Origin: Ischnura elegans
Taxonomy: Eukaryota; Arthropoda; Insecta; Odonata; Coenagrionidae
Direction of reading: 5' to 3'
DNA length: 64,000 bases
Assembly: GCF_921293095.1 (NCBI RefSeq)
Contig: NC_060248.1
Location: 130,336,972 to 130,400,971, forward strand
Shown: positions 11,941 through 23,799 of the stretch, in pieces
Position numbering within the stretch: the first letter of the stretch is position 1
Layout: each line of letters begins with the position of its first letter
Notes under the pieces: model-generated
Database searches by the model: none
What the model saw: only the letters and a program-made list of their open reading frames with translations
What the model was told of the DNA's origin: nothing
Position numbers and translations under genes: made by a program

Positions 11941-12182
11941 GAAGCAGAGGTTCCGGCAACTCTACCTTCTGAAAGGGAGAGACATGGTAGAGCTGGTCAA
12001 GACCATCCATGCATGCTGCATCTTGCACAATATTGCAGATGTTCAAGATTTAGATGGTTTTGATGAGCCTCTGCCAGAAGATCATCCAGAAGCCCTTCAG
12101 AACCGACCAGATGCAGATGAAGTTGTGAATTACTATGGAGACCCAATTGATGCTGAGGGGGGAAAAATTCTTCGTGAAGAAA
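11939..12182 (+). pseudogene. PIF/Harbinger transposase, C-terminal fragment
   Basis: The open frame contains RFRQLYLLKG followed by VKTIHACCILHNIAD, the C-terminal signature of PIF/Harbinger (HARBI1-like) DDE transposases, and then an acidic tail with GFDEPLPEDHPE. In the family this segment follows the last catalytic residue, so the catalytic core and N-terminus are missing. The left edge coincides with a truncated hAT MITE and the right edge with a SINE, so the gene was cut from both sides. The Myb/SANT-like pseudogenes at 12700-14850 on the opposite strand are probably the second gene of the same element. Harbinger elements usually carry such a pair. Confidence 0.8.
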
Positions 12183-12394
12183 TTTTTATTTTATTTTTTT
12201 TATTTTATTTTATTCCCAAACCTCCGAATACAGCTCTCATAGGCCATTTTAAATCGGGGTATTCAACAAAGTCAACGATGAAACGTACACGAACAATCAT
12301 GCCCTGGATAAGGGAAACTTACCGAGGCGGGACTCGAACCCGCGACCTCATGTTCGGCAGGCGAAGACTTTACCCCGCCGCCACTGAGGCCGGC
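12183..12394 (-). mobile_element. tRNA-derived SINE, copy 1
   Basis: On the minus strand the element starts at about 12394 with a tRNA-like head. It has an A-box-like region (CAGTGGCGGCGGGG), a clear B box (GGTTCGAGTCC) and tRNA-like spacing, followed by a ~110-bp body and an A-rich tail (the T-rich run at 12183-12220 on plus). The head and body recur at 21165-21341. It lies in the Harbinger transposase fragment. It is not a functional tRNA: the head has no credible tRNA fold at the 3' end and carries a SINE body. Confidence 0.85.
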
Positions 12395-12699
12395 AAATTG
12401 CAGACAATTGGCAATGATAGGGGCAAATTTGTAAATAGTTATTCCAGCTGGATTGGATCAAAAAGAAGTACATATCTGTTACAGCTCCATAGATGGTGGG
12501 GAAGGCCAGGAATTGCCCGAAAATTAAAAGGAGACTTCATTGATTTAACTTCCACATGGTTGAGCCTTATACCATTGAATGAAGCCATGAATCACTCCTA
12601 TAGCTAGGTTTCGACTCTGCCGTGATATTCATCATGAAATGACAGAGAGAAATAAAATGAAAGAAAGCCACGCCATTGACTTTCTTTATTAAGTATCTG

Positions 12700-14049
12700 C
12701 TGAAGCAAAAGTACTTGCTTATTTAGCAGCTGATTTTTCTCTGCCCTAAGAGCATTTGCTTTCTCTTTGATATCATTGCCCGTTTTTATTTATTCGAGCA
12801 TTAAAACGTCTCTCTTTCTTTGCTCCTCTGCCTGCCTGGCTACCTCCTCTTTGAGGGCATTCAGAGCCATTGCCGTCTTCCCATCTCGTTTCTTGATGGG
12901 TGCTTCTTTTGGCCGCCCTTCACCTGTTCCGTTGAGTGTTACTTCTTGCACCCTGTGTCCTTCTGAAGTTGATGGGCTGTGGTCCACATTATCATAGTTC
13001 GTAATTAAAGCACTACATAAAAAAGAATATGCTCAGCCGTTATTATTTCCCTCAACGTTTACCCTTCCACTCATTGAAATGTATACCAAATACTGACTTT
13101 GGTGGAGACAACATGGTGTCAGCCGTTAGGCCATGTCGACCCGACAACACCTTTGGAATAATGTTATGTTTCCTTCCAAACATCTGTGTGATTTCTCTGT
13201 GGAAAAAAATTGCATAGCTATATTTATTTAAGCTGCAATAGAGAATAATTGAAGGATCTAAGGATCACAGCGAGAAAAAATTACTTACGTTTCATAGTTA
13301 AGGACCCTTCGTCCTCGACCTGTTTTATTTGTGGAAACATGAATTTTATAAGCCCTTTCTAGGGACTTATACTTATTGCGCAGTTGGAGAGCAGTGACAG
13401 TATATCCATGACATTTCATATATGAGATTATTGCCTCAGATAACTTTTTCTGGATAAAACATTTACCCGATTTATTTTTATTAATGAAATAAGATTAAAA
13501 AAAGCTTTGTGGCAGGCTTCATCCCACACAAACTGACCTGTCTGGTTGGTTGGTGGTTGAACCATGGCACCAGGGTTTTGGCGAAGGACAAGTTTACCCT
13601 CTTGATTCCCCAGATTGCACATGACAAACTCCTTGCTCCTATCTATTGTGTTTGCCATGATTTTAATCACAGAGGAACCATCTACAACATGGAAGTATAT
13701 GGTGGAAAATAATTAAGGCCTAAACTCTTTACAGGGAAAAGATAAAAATTAATGTACATTCATGATTTCTACAGGGATAGCCAAGAGTGGGTACCCCCGT
13801 TCCCCTCCCCTAAATTCGCCTGTGGTGATAGCAATGCAATATAATATAGAAGACAGTGCAATGGTTCCATATGTAAATGTATAACTCATTAATCATAGGT
13901 AGTAATTGTAATGAAAAATCACTGATAGATCATTTCCAATATATTACCTTCCATAATGAAAGACATCATTCCATCCTTGTCGATGAGGAACTCATCGCGC
14001 CCATCTAAAATGGGAGTTGCTGTCATTTTAGCAAGGCTTATTGAATTCG
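12700..14049 (-). pseudogene. Myb/SANT-like DNA-binding gene of Harbinger type (paralogue B)
   Basis: Three exon-like blocks are visible on minus. Block 1 (14049-13948) includes KMTATPILDG and ends at a GTAATA donor. Block 2 (13681-13289) follows a TAG acceptor. It contains GQFVWDEACHK and then GYTVTALQLRNKYKSLERAY, the hallmark of the Myb/SANT-like domain, and ends at a GTAAGT donor. Block 3 (about 13010-12700) has a GRPKEAPIKKRDGKTAMAL segment and a leucine-rich coiled coil. A frameshift splits block 2 near 13480 and another interrupts block 3 near 12785, so this is a pseudogene unless the sequence has errors. Such proteins partner Harbinger transposases and bind DNA. The exon phases of blocks 1 and 2 agree. 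Confidence 0.75.
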
Positions 14050-14349
14050 CTGCAAACTAACTTGGAAAGGTTTGTTATCGCTCTAGCGATTGGAGAAGCT
14101 ACACTTAATTTAATGGGAAATATATCGAACGATTGTTAAAACCGCCGTCGTACCTAGGCACTCGAGGAATTGATCTTGCTTTGCTGAATTTAAAAGGATT
14201 CATGACCATTGCAATTGGAACTGACAATTTTGCTAATCTCGTTCGAATTTTTCGGGAACACGAAGTGGTCCGTGATGAAATTCCTAAGTGTAGTGACCAA
14301 AGGCAATTTGGTAATTTTGAAGGCATAGTCCGAATATTTTTGCGTCTGG

Positions 14350-14850
14350 CATTTCCTGCGTAACATATGAATGAAAGAATATTTGTGGCTGCCTCATTCC
14401 ATACAAATTGGTCCAAGCGGTTCGTTGGTTCAATGGCATCAGGGTTGTTATACAACATAAGTTTTACCTCTGTATTCCCAAGAGTAACTCTTTGCCCCAA
14501 TGTAGAATCTGAGATAGTATTTTCATCCTCGTAAACGAATGTCTATTTCATAGAAATCATGTTAGAAAATAATGAAAAACTCGTTCAATACAGCAGAAAG
14601 ATTTATTAACATTCATGAATCGAACTAACGGGATATCAATGAATTTCATTGAAAAGGTTGATGGTGTGAAAGACGTCATGCTATTCGAAGTCATAATTTT
14701 AATTGTCAGTTGTGGCAAAAAAAAATTATAAAACACAATATCACCAACCATAACGAAAAATACCACTCCATCCTCATCAAAGAGTAATTCATTGTGTTTG
14801 TCTAAAATTGGTAAAGCTGTTATTTTGACAACAGTACATGGATCCACTTA
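14350..14850 (-). pseudogene. Myb/SANT-like gene fragment (paralogue A)
   Basis: Two blocks match the 5' part of paralogue B. Block 1 (about 14850-14737) contains VKITALPILDKHNELLF, parallel to KMTATPILDGRDEFLI in B. Block 2 (about 14546-14350) contains LGNTEVKLMLYNNPDA and DQFVWNEAATN, parallel to LGNQEGKLVLRQNPGA and GQFVWDEACHK. Shortly after this the frame loses similarity and the rest of the Myb domain is missing. An in-frame stop precedes block 1. The two copies lie in tandem, which suggests a local duplication or two Harbinger insertions. Confidence 0.65.
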
Positions 14851-15162
14851 CGATTCTGTTTCATTCATGAGAAAATAATGTATAGAAGAATATACGGTAC
14901 AAATTGCTAATGGAAATTGGCATCTGTCCCTCTCAGGAGTTTTAGTAAAAGTATAGTCGATAACGGGAACAAATCTTTTTAAACAATTGTTTATTGATGG
15001 ATTACTATGTTAAAACTAAGGTATTTTTCAAATAAATGAGCACATTTGCTACGTTTATTGAGAAACATCCATTTCATTTTACTATATATTATAAGTTCGT
15101 ATTTGTTTACTATTTAACCAATTAAAAATTATTATTATTAGTATTTTACCCAGTCAGATGTA

Positions 15163-15187
15163 TTTTCAGATATCAGATATCTGAAAA
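15163..15187. repeat. 12-bp palindrome TTTTCAGATATC
   Basis: TTTTCAGATATC and its exact complement flank a single A. It may be a binding site or a trace of an element end. Nothing else identifies it. Confidence 0.7.
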
Positions 15188-15299
15188 CATATGTCTTATT
15201 TCCGAAGAAGTAACGTCAAAGCGATAAGCCTTCCAATTTTCTATAATGGCCATTTGTTTCCGCCGGTTTTCGCCTGCTATTTCCCATGATTTCTGAGGT

Positions 15300-15361
15300 T
15301 GCACCTTTTGCTCCACCTCCGAAGCTGGTGCAAAAGGTGCAGATAAAAGTTGCACCTTTTG
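15300..15361. repeat. TGCACCTTTTGC inverted repeat with a third copy
   Basis: TGCACCTTTTGC (15300-15311) is followed by its exact reverse complement (15330-15341) and then by another forward TGCACCTTTTG (15351-15361). The surrounding ~250 bp is GC-richer than its neighbours and open on both strands, but no protein family is recognised. Confidence 0.75.
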
Positions 15362-17448
15362 AACCTGTACCCGCGATGCGAACAGCGTTCGTCACTTGCA
15401 ACTTCCGCGACGCGAACGCAAAAGTGGCAGAAAGGAGCAGGAAAGTGCAGAAGTGGCAGAGACGCAAACAAAGCTTTGTTTACAAACACGGAGGTGAAGT
15501 GTCAACTCGAGCTGGGCCTACAATTAGTTCGAATGAAATTTAAAAAATACAATTTCAATATTTTGAATATATTTAGTAATTAAAATATTATATTGTTACG
15601 AAGTTCAATTATTAAATTGGTAAAAACAAAACAAATAAGTTAATTTGTAGTTTTGACAGACTTATCAATTGTTGTTGTGTTATTAACTCCTTAAAACATA
15701 TCCCTAAGAAAGAGATGAATTTTTGTGTGAAATTATCCTTTTTTTTAATGTCCTATATGTTGTACGGGGCTGAGACGAATCTAAAGAATCTAATATCATT
15801 AAAATCGGTGTAGCCGTTCTCGAGTTATGTGTTCCAACTAACACGATATTCGCCTTTCTTTTATACATGTAGATAAGGGCCGAAGCCACAGTCTCTGTTG
15901 ATCGCGTAGTCGTGCAGTCGAATTTTAATGGATTCTTTCACTAAGCGGTCCCAGTATCCATGAGATCGACAAAGGAGCTTCGTATCTTCCCCGTGAACTT
16001 GTTTTCAAGGATGCTGTGCTCGGCCAGTGCCGATTTTTCCGAATAGAGATCCGGGTGAACGAACACCGCAGACACCTATGACTAGGACAACTGGGACCTT
16101 TTTACCTCAGCCTTATCCTCCATATTGCTGCATTTACCACAGCACCGCACATTCTTCTGAGGATCTTCCTTTTCCATCTTCCGATTACTTGTTCGTGGGT
16201 TGAATTCAGTGCCCATGTTTTAGGGGCTTAAAGAACGGCAGGTCTGAGCACTTTTTATAAGTAATTATTTTTGCGCTTCTTGAAATATTTATTGATCTAA
16301 TAATAGACCGCTGAGCATGCGTGATGGAATTTCTTGACCACATGTAGCCTGCATTGGATTTCGAGGGATATTTGAAGCTCTCCACTCTTTGAAAACATTA
16401 GTAATTAATTAAAATTGTAGGTTTAAAGTTAATACCTGGCTTCTTTCCATATTCATGTATTTTATTTTATGTGAGCCTAAGTTCGTGAGATTTCGAAACC
16501 TTTCAAAGCGAAGATAGGGCCAAAATAAAGGTGGGGGCGGCAAAAACTCAGCGAACAGTCACGATAACCAATTAATATAAGGATTTAATAGTCTTACCTC
16601 TGAGGAAAAGGGGTTTGTTTGGAAGGATATTTGGGATCAGCACCTTTGTATGCCTTTTAATTGCCAATAGATTTGCTTTGACAACGGAGAGGTTTTACGA
16701 GCGTCGGGTAGAGACTGGATAGCAGCTTGGTGTAGATTGCATCGCTGTATTTTTTGGGAATATCGATATAGGGGTAAGAGAATCAGGGTAGACCAGGATT
16801 TCAAGGCGTGGGTGGAGAAGTTGGGCCGACCTGCGACCATTGTGAGGGGTGCTGATAACACTGCTCTCGATTTGAACGTCATGGTGTCTGTGTAATCGCC
16901 TCATGAACATAAATGTAAAAAATGAGGCCACGTTTATACTCCATAAATTTTAACAGTTGTGAAATCCAGAATACTTAAGCCAGAAGTCGTAAAATATTTA
17001 ATTTAGTTACCTGCCGTGCCAACATTTTATCTCTCAGTTTTTTTTAATGTGATGGTTATTCCCTTTGTTTTACATTGTAAATGCATTCTAATATAAAATT
17101 AAAAAAATTTATGACCAGAAAACTCGGTCATGTATTCTGGATTTCAAGACATTTGAATGCCAACCTCTTTTGGATAGAAAGTTGGCCCTATGTTTCACAT
17201 GAATATTTTCCAGGGATTCGCATATGCTTTTTTGTGGTTGGTATTAAATACATATTAAATGGCATTACATACATCTGATAAACAGTAAACGGTATTACAT
17301 ACATATGATAAACAGTATTAAAAACATGTTTGTGAACTTGCCTACGAGGGAAGCGCTCAATAATTTTGAGGAGTGATAGATGAGTCAATTGTGAAATGAA
17401 TGATTTTTAAAATGTCCCGAAAAAAACGCAAAATGATTCTACTTTATA
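15362..17448. other. No gene seen
   Basis: Only short open frames without ATG-supported, domain-bearing products are present. I recognise no mobile element ends. Confidence 0.5.
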
Positions 17449-17880
17449 TCATGAGCATTGGCCAACTAACGTGAGATTGTTTGGCGCAGCTATCCACTCA
17501 ATTCTCCTATCAGCACTTATTTCCGCACTAACGAATATCTTCTCTTTCACATCCTTCTTTACCTTTTCCACATACTTATTTGATTCAGGCCTTCCTTTTC
17601 CGTTCTTGACTTCCACCTGTCCTTCTGCGAGTGTTTTCATCGAGCCATCACGGCGGATTGGATTGTTTCGTCCTCTTATTAATTTTTCACGAGGCTTCTC
17701 TTCTCTCCTACTCTTCTTATGACTTCCTCCTTAATAACTGGTTCCATCCATTTTATCCTCATCATTATTCTCCATCACCACATTCCAAAGGCCACCACCC
17801 TATACTTCTCCACTGCCGATCCTTAATTTCCATATTAGTCCACTTAAGCACTTGTACCCGCGCTTCTTCCTATCATCGAA
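17449..17880 (-). pseudogene. LINE reverse transcriptase C-terminal fragment
   Basis: On minus this encodes the C-terminal tail of a non-LTR retrotransposon protein: GQVEVKNGKGRPESNKY, then VKKDVKEK, then RRIEWIAAPNN. The same tail in a better-preserved form is at 44724-44900 (GQVEGKNGKGRPRTKY, VKKNVKEKKY, RTEWRAASNQS). The preceding ~200 bp is compatible with the end of the reverse transcriptase domain but is decayed. It is a dead fragment. Confidence 0.7.
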
Positions 17881-18689
17881 ACATTTCTCAAACTCGATCT
17901 TTGGGATAGCCTTGGGCTCCGTCAGCGATTTCTTTAAATGTCATCTGTGATTGAAAAAATTACGACCCTTTAAGGTTCTCATTATTAGTAGAAATAGTAA
18001 ATAGTCACAGGGAATCATTCCTGGCGAATATGGAGGCTGGGGAATCGTTAGAGCATTTGTTTTCGGCCAAAAATTCACGAATGAAGTGATGAAGTGTGAG
18101 CCGAAAATCACCGGATTCATAAAAACACGTTAAAATTCAGCGGCTTCAGCCACAGACGAAGTGAACGATGAATAAGGCTGAAATGCTAAGGCCTCCACAG
18201 AATAAGGATGAAAATTTTATCATTCTTCAGGAGATGTACACAAATTTAAGTGTCTGCATCCGTGTCATTGCTGCAATGACGTGATTACGATTCGACCAGT
18301 CTCAACTCGGGATAATGCGGTGAAAATTTTCTTCTGGGCGCGCAATAAAATTACTATTATTTCCAACATAAAAAAGTATACCTACCATCGATAAACGAAT
18401 TAGTAAACGATATTTATAGTGATGTACTTCATTTTAAAATTAAATGAACATCATTATTCAAACTAGGGAGACAGAAGTTTGCGTTAGCTACGGTACCAAT
18501 TTCATGAAATCCCGGCGGAAACCGATAAGTCCCACTGATTGGGAAAAAACTGGTATCTGAGTATTTTTACATTCAATGAAGATTTTCTTGGCGTTTATAG
18601 CTATTTTGCTGCAAACGGTCATAACGATTTCCTGGAAGTCCAAGGGATTACTCAATATGTGGCCAACTAAGTTGTCTCTGTCTTCTTCT
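17881..18689. other. No gene seen
   Basis: No coding sequence or element end is recognised in this stretch. Confidence 0.5.
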
Positions 18690-19090
18690 AATGGTTTTTA
18701 GATTACTTCTCTTTCCTTCCACACTTCCATCATTACTTATTCGGTCGATCCATTTTATCTTCATCATTCCTCGGAGGCACCACATTTAGAATACTTTAAC
18801 TCTTGACTTCTCTGCTGCTGCCAACGTCCAAGCCTCGCTTCCATAGAGAAACATGCTCCAGATGTATCATGTTTCCTTACTTCTATGCTTGTACTCTCAG
18901 CGGCAAGAAGATTCTTTTTTTAGCAGAAAGTCCTCTTCGCCTGCGCTATTCTACAGATTATTTCTTTCTTGCTTCGTCCATCGTAGGTAATTCGGCTTCC
19001 CAGGAAAGAAAACGCTTTCACCTCTTCAAGCTTATGTTCTCCTATGCTAATGTTTATCCTAGCCTCCTCTCTTCGGCTGCATACTAATAT
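18690..19090 (-). pseudogene. RTE-like LINE reverse transcriptase fragment
   Basis: Read on minus, conceptual translation gives HKLEEVKAFSFLGSRITYDG, then KKEIICRIAQAKRTF, then a stop and frame change, then TSIEVRK and finally WSMFLYGSEAWTL. This is the conserved order at the C-terminal side of RTE-type reverse transcriptases: the FKYLGS-like motif, then a YGSE-W motif. Several stops and shifts show it is dead. It is a different sequence from the LINE at 49325-52423. Confidence 0.75.
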
Positions 19091-20785
19091 CTAAATCTTC
19101 TTTTGGTTGATTTTCAGCCGAATTCTGGCCATTGTCCTTCCCTATCATCTATTTGTGTGAGTCTTCTTCAAATATTCTGCTTCGGAATCATGCTGTGGAA
19201 ATAAATCCTTACTTTTGTGTCCTCTACTAATGGACATAACGGAATGATAGGGGAAGTATGTGGAATCGGCCCCTTGTAGATTTTTCAAATATATTTTTGG
19301 GTAGTACTAGGTCTTGGTGATCTATTGAACCATGCGAAATATTTAGATAAATTTCACAATTTTCATAAAGGAATGCAAGAATACGTGATTTTTGAACTTA
19401 AAATATTTATTTCGCCAATGAAAAAAAATACAATGATAGGTCATAATTTTGGCTGTATTAAGATATTTTTAGGAAAGAATTGTTTTTATTTATAACATTA
19501 ACAAATGCTTTGAACATAAACATTTTTTTCATTAAGTTAAAACTAAGGCTTAAGAACCAAAATATTTTGAGATTATGCGCTTGAAAAACGCACACATTTT
19601 TGAAATAAATTTCAGCTAAATGAAAGTTGTGGAACAGTGTTAAAAATTAAAAAAGAACCGAAAGCCCACGGTATTGTGCTAAAAAAATGGAGTCGTCAAG
19701 GAATGTACAGCATTAGCTGCAATGGTTGCTAGATATTGCTCCACAAACCATTGCTTAAAAATAAGCTGTAGCTTATGAAAAAATGCTTAGGTTTTTGTTT
19801 CTTGGTTACCAATATTGTCCCAGCCTAACTTGGTTGGCATTTACCGATGGAGTTCATTCAAATAACTTTGTTTTAAGAAATATAGGACATACCTATAAAA
19901 ACAGGTCTTACTATTCATAAATTAAAAGAGATACATGCCGAGCGTAATCCCTTGTGGCTATTTAAAATTGAAAATTCATCAAATGCGGCGATGGTTGTAA
20001 ATATCATTCATCGAATGTGCTCACTCCTCTGACATCTTCATCTCTATCAACGATTTCGAGAAATGACATAATTAAGGTTACACTTAAAAGACATCAGCGA
20101 GCATATTGGATAAAAAATCCGTGAACTTAAAAAATACTGTGGGAAGGTTTTGCGATTGGTGTGAAATTGCTACGGACGAGCAGAAAGGTAACACAGATGT
20201 TAAACAAATTAGGCTGCCGGAAACTCGGAGACTGCGCGATAGGGTTAGATTGCTTGAGAAATTGTGGATGGATATCTTTATCAGCAACACGGAGATCATC
20301 ATCGTAGTACCACACTATTATTTCCAGGTCCCAAAGACTCGGTAAATTAAGAGAGATATTTTTTCGCGAAAGGTTACGTTTGTAAATTCGTTTTTCCTTT
20401 GTACGACAAAGGTCATTAATAAATTTATATAAGTATACCGGGACTTACGGACGGTGATAACTTTATCGGAGTCACCCGCAATGCACAATTTGTGCGAAAA
20501 ATCCATGCGGCGCCATATGCGCACGACCTGGACTGCTAGTCGCGTAATATGATCAGCAGATCATACCACCTTGTCCGGTATAGTCCACAAATTTCCACAG
20601 GGGAGAATGACGCCTCGGTAGCTTTGACAGCTGTATGCAGAGAGGACCTTGAGCAATAGACTACCGAAAGGCATCAGCGCCCTTCTGAATGTTCTAATTG
20701 TTCTTATGTCTTTTTTGCCTTTAAAAAATAACGAAATGAACTTTGAAATAACTCTGTATATCCATCTTGAAAACTGGCTAAAGCA
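19091..20785. other. No gene confirmed
   Basis: AT-rich DNA. An 84-bp segment on minus (20532-20449) is bounded by CTAGCAG and GTAAGT and is open, but I cannot assign it to a protein. Otherwise nothing is recognised. Confidence 0.45.
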
Positions 20786-20905
20786 CTCGGCCGGAAATCG
20801 AGGGATCCGAGTTCGGATCCCGGTCAAGGCGAATGATTTTTCCTCTGTGGATTTTTCGCACGTCATTAATAAATGCTAGGTTCTCCATTTCTTTTTTTTG
20901 TTAAC
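20786..20905 (+). mobile_element. tRNA-derived SINE, second family
   Basis: The tRNA-like head has an A-box-like GGCTAAAGCACTCGG and a B box GAGTTCGGATCCC at tRNA spacing. It is followed by a body with GATTTTTCCTCTGTGG and a T-rich end. It differs from the SINE at 12183 and 21165. The upstream limit is approximate. Confidence 0.65.
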
Positions 20906-21164
20906 GGCTGTTGTTTTAAACGCCACCGCCGCACGCCTATTGAGGCGACTTTCGGAGCAGAATGTACATCTCCACGTTAACTGACTATAGTTTGAACTGA
21001 CCTATTTCGCTCCTCATACTCTTCTGCAATTCTAAAACTTCCCTCATTCACCTCCCTTAATGCCCCTAAGTATAGGGATTTTTCTACCGTTGTTTAGGTG
21101 ATCATTTGCTGAAAAATTGTTGGTAATTGTTGTTAGTGATAGTTGGTTGTTTTTGTAAGTGATG

Positions 21165-21341
21165 GTTTTATTTCCAACTTCCCCGTAAACAGCTCTTGGA
21201 GGCCTTCACGACGACGGAGGATTAACAAAGAAGAACGCAAACATCCATGCCCTAGGATAGGGACCACCTACCCTGGCGGGATTCGAACCCGCGATCTACG
21301 GTTCGGCAGGCGAGGACTTTACCCCACCGCCACCGAGGTCG
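21165..21341 (-). mobile_element. tRNA-derived SINE, copy 2
   Basis: It belongs to the same family as 12183-12394. On minus the head starts near 21341 with TCGGTGGCGGTGGGG, then CGCCTGCCGAACCG, then the B box GGTTCGAATCC, and it shares the AGGGCATG segment and body. The A-rich tail is poorly preserved. Confidence 0.8.
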
Positions 21342-21794
21342 ATATAATTTATACAGATTATAGAAAAACGTTGTTTAATTTACATAATGTACTAGTTAAT
21401 TAGTACTCGACAATAAATAATATTAAGATCAGCATAAATTATGTTTAGACTGACGAGGAGATATTGTCGTCGTCAGCCGTTGGGCTCTTCGTCCCACGCG
21501 GAGTTCTTTCATTGGCGGAGTGATATGGTCGCCCGGCAACAAGATGATGATAATAACAATAGCACGCGGTGAGGTGGAGTCTCATTGTCAGGTTTGACTC
21601 AGCAAGACGGAGGATTGGTGAGTGCGGTGTCCGAGTCTTTGAAGAAGGCGGTCGGTCGCCAGTGCCAGGCCATGGATGCTGAGTAGTCCGTGCAGTAGTC
21701 GAAGCAGCTGCTGCACCTGCGACACAATGCAATGCAATTTTAATGACATCCAATGCCTTCTCACTCGTGAAATATCCAACGAGATCCGCGAAAT

Positions 21795-22449
21795 AATAGA
21801 GTAGTTTCCTTCATCGAAGAAAACGAAATGCATTGATTGCCATTCGTTACCCACAATTAGTGTATTCATAATACACAAATTATTTGGTTTTAGAAATCCC
21901 AGTTTAGACGAATATTAATGGTCAATTTTAACCTCATTTGAAAAAGGCCAGATTGGCGCCCATGCGATGCCACTCCACGTGACGTCACAGTTTCTACACG
22001 AGAGGATAAGAGTTTTACACTGTCTGAGATTACCAATGCATGCATGAGGCACAGAGCTAAGGGAAACATGTCTTAATAATCACTTATTAAAACTGCCTAA
22101 GGTCGGAAAGTTTTCTTCGTTTGATTAGGTATTAATAATCCTAATTTAAGCCAAGCGCTACCAGCTAGCAGGGTACTCAGCTACCTGCTAGCATCCTGCG
22201 TCGTATCAGCGCTCAAGCCTCGCCTCAAGGTCACCTCACTTTGCAGCAGCGGGAACCAGAAATATGTCACACGGACTTTTCCCATCATTCCTACTTAGCC
22301 GTCGCGTTTTCGCGCACTTGAAAATTTTCACTTTTCGTTTAATCGCGAAAAATAGATATCGTCATTCGAAAATCTAAGAGCGTGAAATGGGTACTCCAGG
22401 AGTTCTTTCGATTTAGGCAATAAAAAAATAATAGGAAACCACCCTATTG
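21795..22449 (+). mobile_element. ~660-bp AATAGGG inverted-repeat element, copy 2
   Basis: It runs from AATAGAGTAGTTTCC to GGAAACCACCCTATTG. CACGTGACGTCAC lies with its TGACGTCA at 21980, 185 bp from the left end. A decayed counterpart (ATGTCACACGG) sits at a similar distance from the right end. It is non-coding and shares all internal landmarks with copies 1, 3 and 4. Confidence 0.9.
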
Positions 22450-23799
22450 CGGCAGAGAAACACTTGCGATCGGTTTAAATTTGAAATGACACAGCGAAAA
22501 ACTTTTGACTTGAGGTACGTGCAGCATAAAGAGCTCCATTTGGGATAGTATGTATGATCATATAGACTTCAATTCACCATCGAAAAATGGAAAATATCAA
22601 TGGGGTGATATCTTTAGGGAGCGTTTGTTACCTACACTTAACTCTCCATCCAACTTAATGTTGGATGCGAAATGACGCCGTTATAATATTAGTGCGCAAA
22701 CGTCAATGAAAAGAAAAAGTCCATAGAAAAATAATGACATGGAACTTGGCTAAATCAACGGAAAAAATAACAAGTTGTCATCATTTTTTCGTTGTGTTTT
22801 TCATCCGTCTTTTATTGGCTCATCATGGAAGATACTCGTTAATTTTTCGTTATTGTTTTCAATTGGCACCCCAAAGCTGTGAAGAAAAAATTTTTTCGTT
22901 AAGATTTGATGTTATTAATTTATCCTCATTTTTTTCTAGGAATTGGCCTCTAAGATTATCATCCTAGCGAAACCAATTATATCAGTTCAAGAATTTAAGG
23001 GCCAATGCTTATTGTAACATTATTAGGAATCCTTGCAAAGCAAATAGTGAGCCAGTAGGAACCTTGTGCATTGTGATCGTTACCAACAGCAAAAGTAAAC
23101 TTAAATCCAAATAGATTATTACTTGCCAAAACTAGATAATAAGATTATAACTAAATAAAACTAGAATCCAAATCGTTATCTCTTAATTGTTGTAGAATAT
23201 ATACATTTTTTCCCGATTTTTGCTCTATATTTGAATTGTCCATCTACTAGTATATTTATGAATTTTAATCATTTTGTACAATTTCCAAGACGAGAAATGG
23301 CAGCGCTGCGAGGAATGCCTTGACTTTGTTACCTGCAGCATAAGTGTTCAATTTTATATCATAGAAGTCAATTTTGCACTGAAGGATGCAAAATGCCGCC
23401 ATTATAATATTAGCTTATAAATAATGAAATAGACTCTGCTGTCCAATCAGCCTCAAGATTGTACAAATCTGTGATTATCGTAATCTCCTAATGGGTTTCG
23501 AGTATATGGACGTTTTTACACTTCAATAATAATCGTGAATCCGTGTATGATGCATTTTAATCATTTCATACTAGATCTCTGTGATGACTTAAGGCTACGA
23601 GTCCACTGGAGACCAAAAGTCTCGATATTAAGTCTCGAGAGTTGAGTAGTACTCTAGTGGAGATGTGAGTGAGACCACTCTTGGAGACTACATGCGGAGA
23701 CTTCAATAATTTGTTACCAGTGGACACACATTATTCACAACTATCGAGAAAAAGTCTCGGAAACCGAAACAGTTACATTATTCCGAGACTGGTCTCACA
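22450..23799. other. No gene seen; diverged repeats
   Basis: No coding sequence is recognised. Segments around 22640-22700 and 23340-23420 resemble each other (GGATGC-AAATG-CGCC-TTATAATATTAG), which suggests an old duplicated repeat. Near 23600-23780 are many GAGAC/GTCTC words and the inverted words GTCCACTGG and CCAGTGGAC. Confidence 0.5.

Noticed and set aside
12320..12394. Apparent tRNA gene on minus with a clear B box
   Set aside because: The head is joined to a body and A-rich tail that recur at 21165-21341, so it is a SINE. The same reasoning applies to the tRNA-like heads at 20786, 42682, 44112 and 63145.
15216..15583. Overlapping open frames on both strands near 15.2-15.6 kb
   Set aside because: They reflect a locally GC-richer, stop-poor segment with TGCACCTTTTG repeats. 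No frame has a domain or a consistent start.
20449..20532. Possible 84-bp exon on minus between CTAGCAG and GTAAGT, considered as the missing last phospholipase exon
   Set aside because: Joined in phase after exon 3 it gives no family-like C-terminus and soon reaches a stop. Short open segments between chance splice signals are common.
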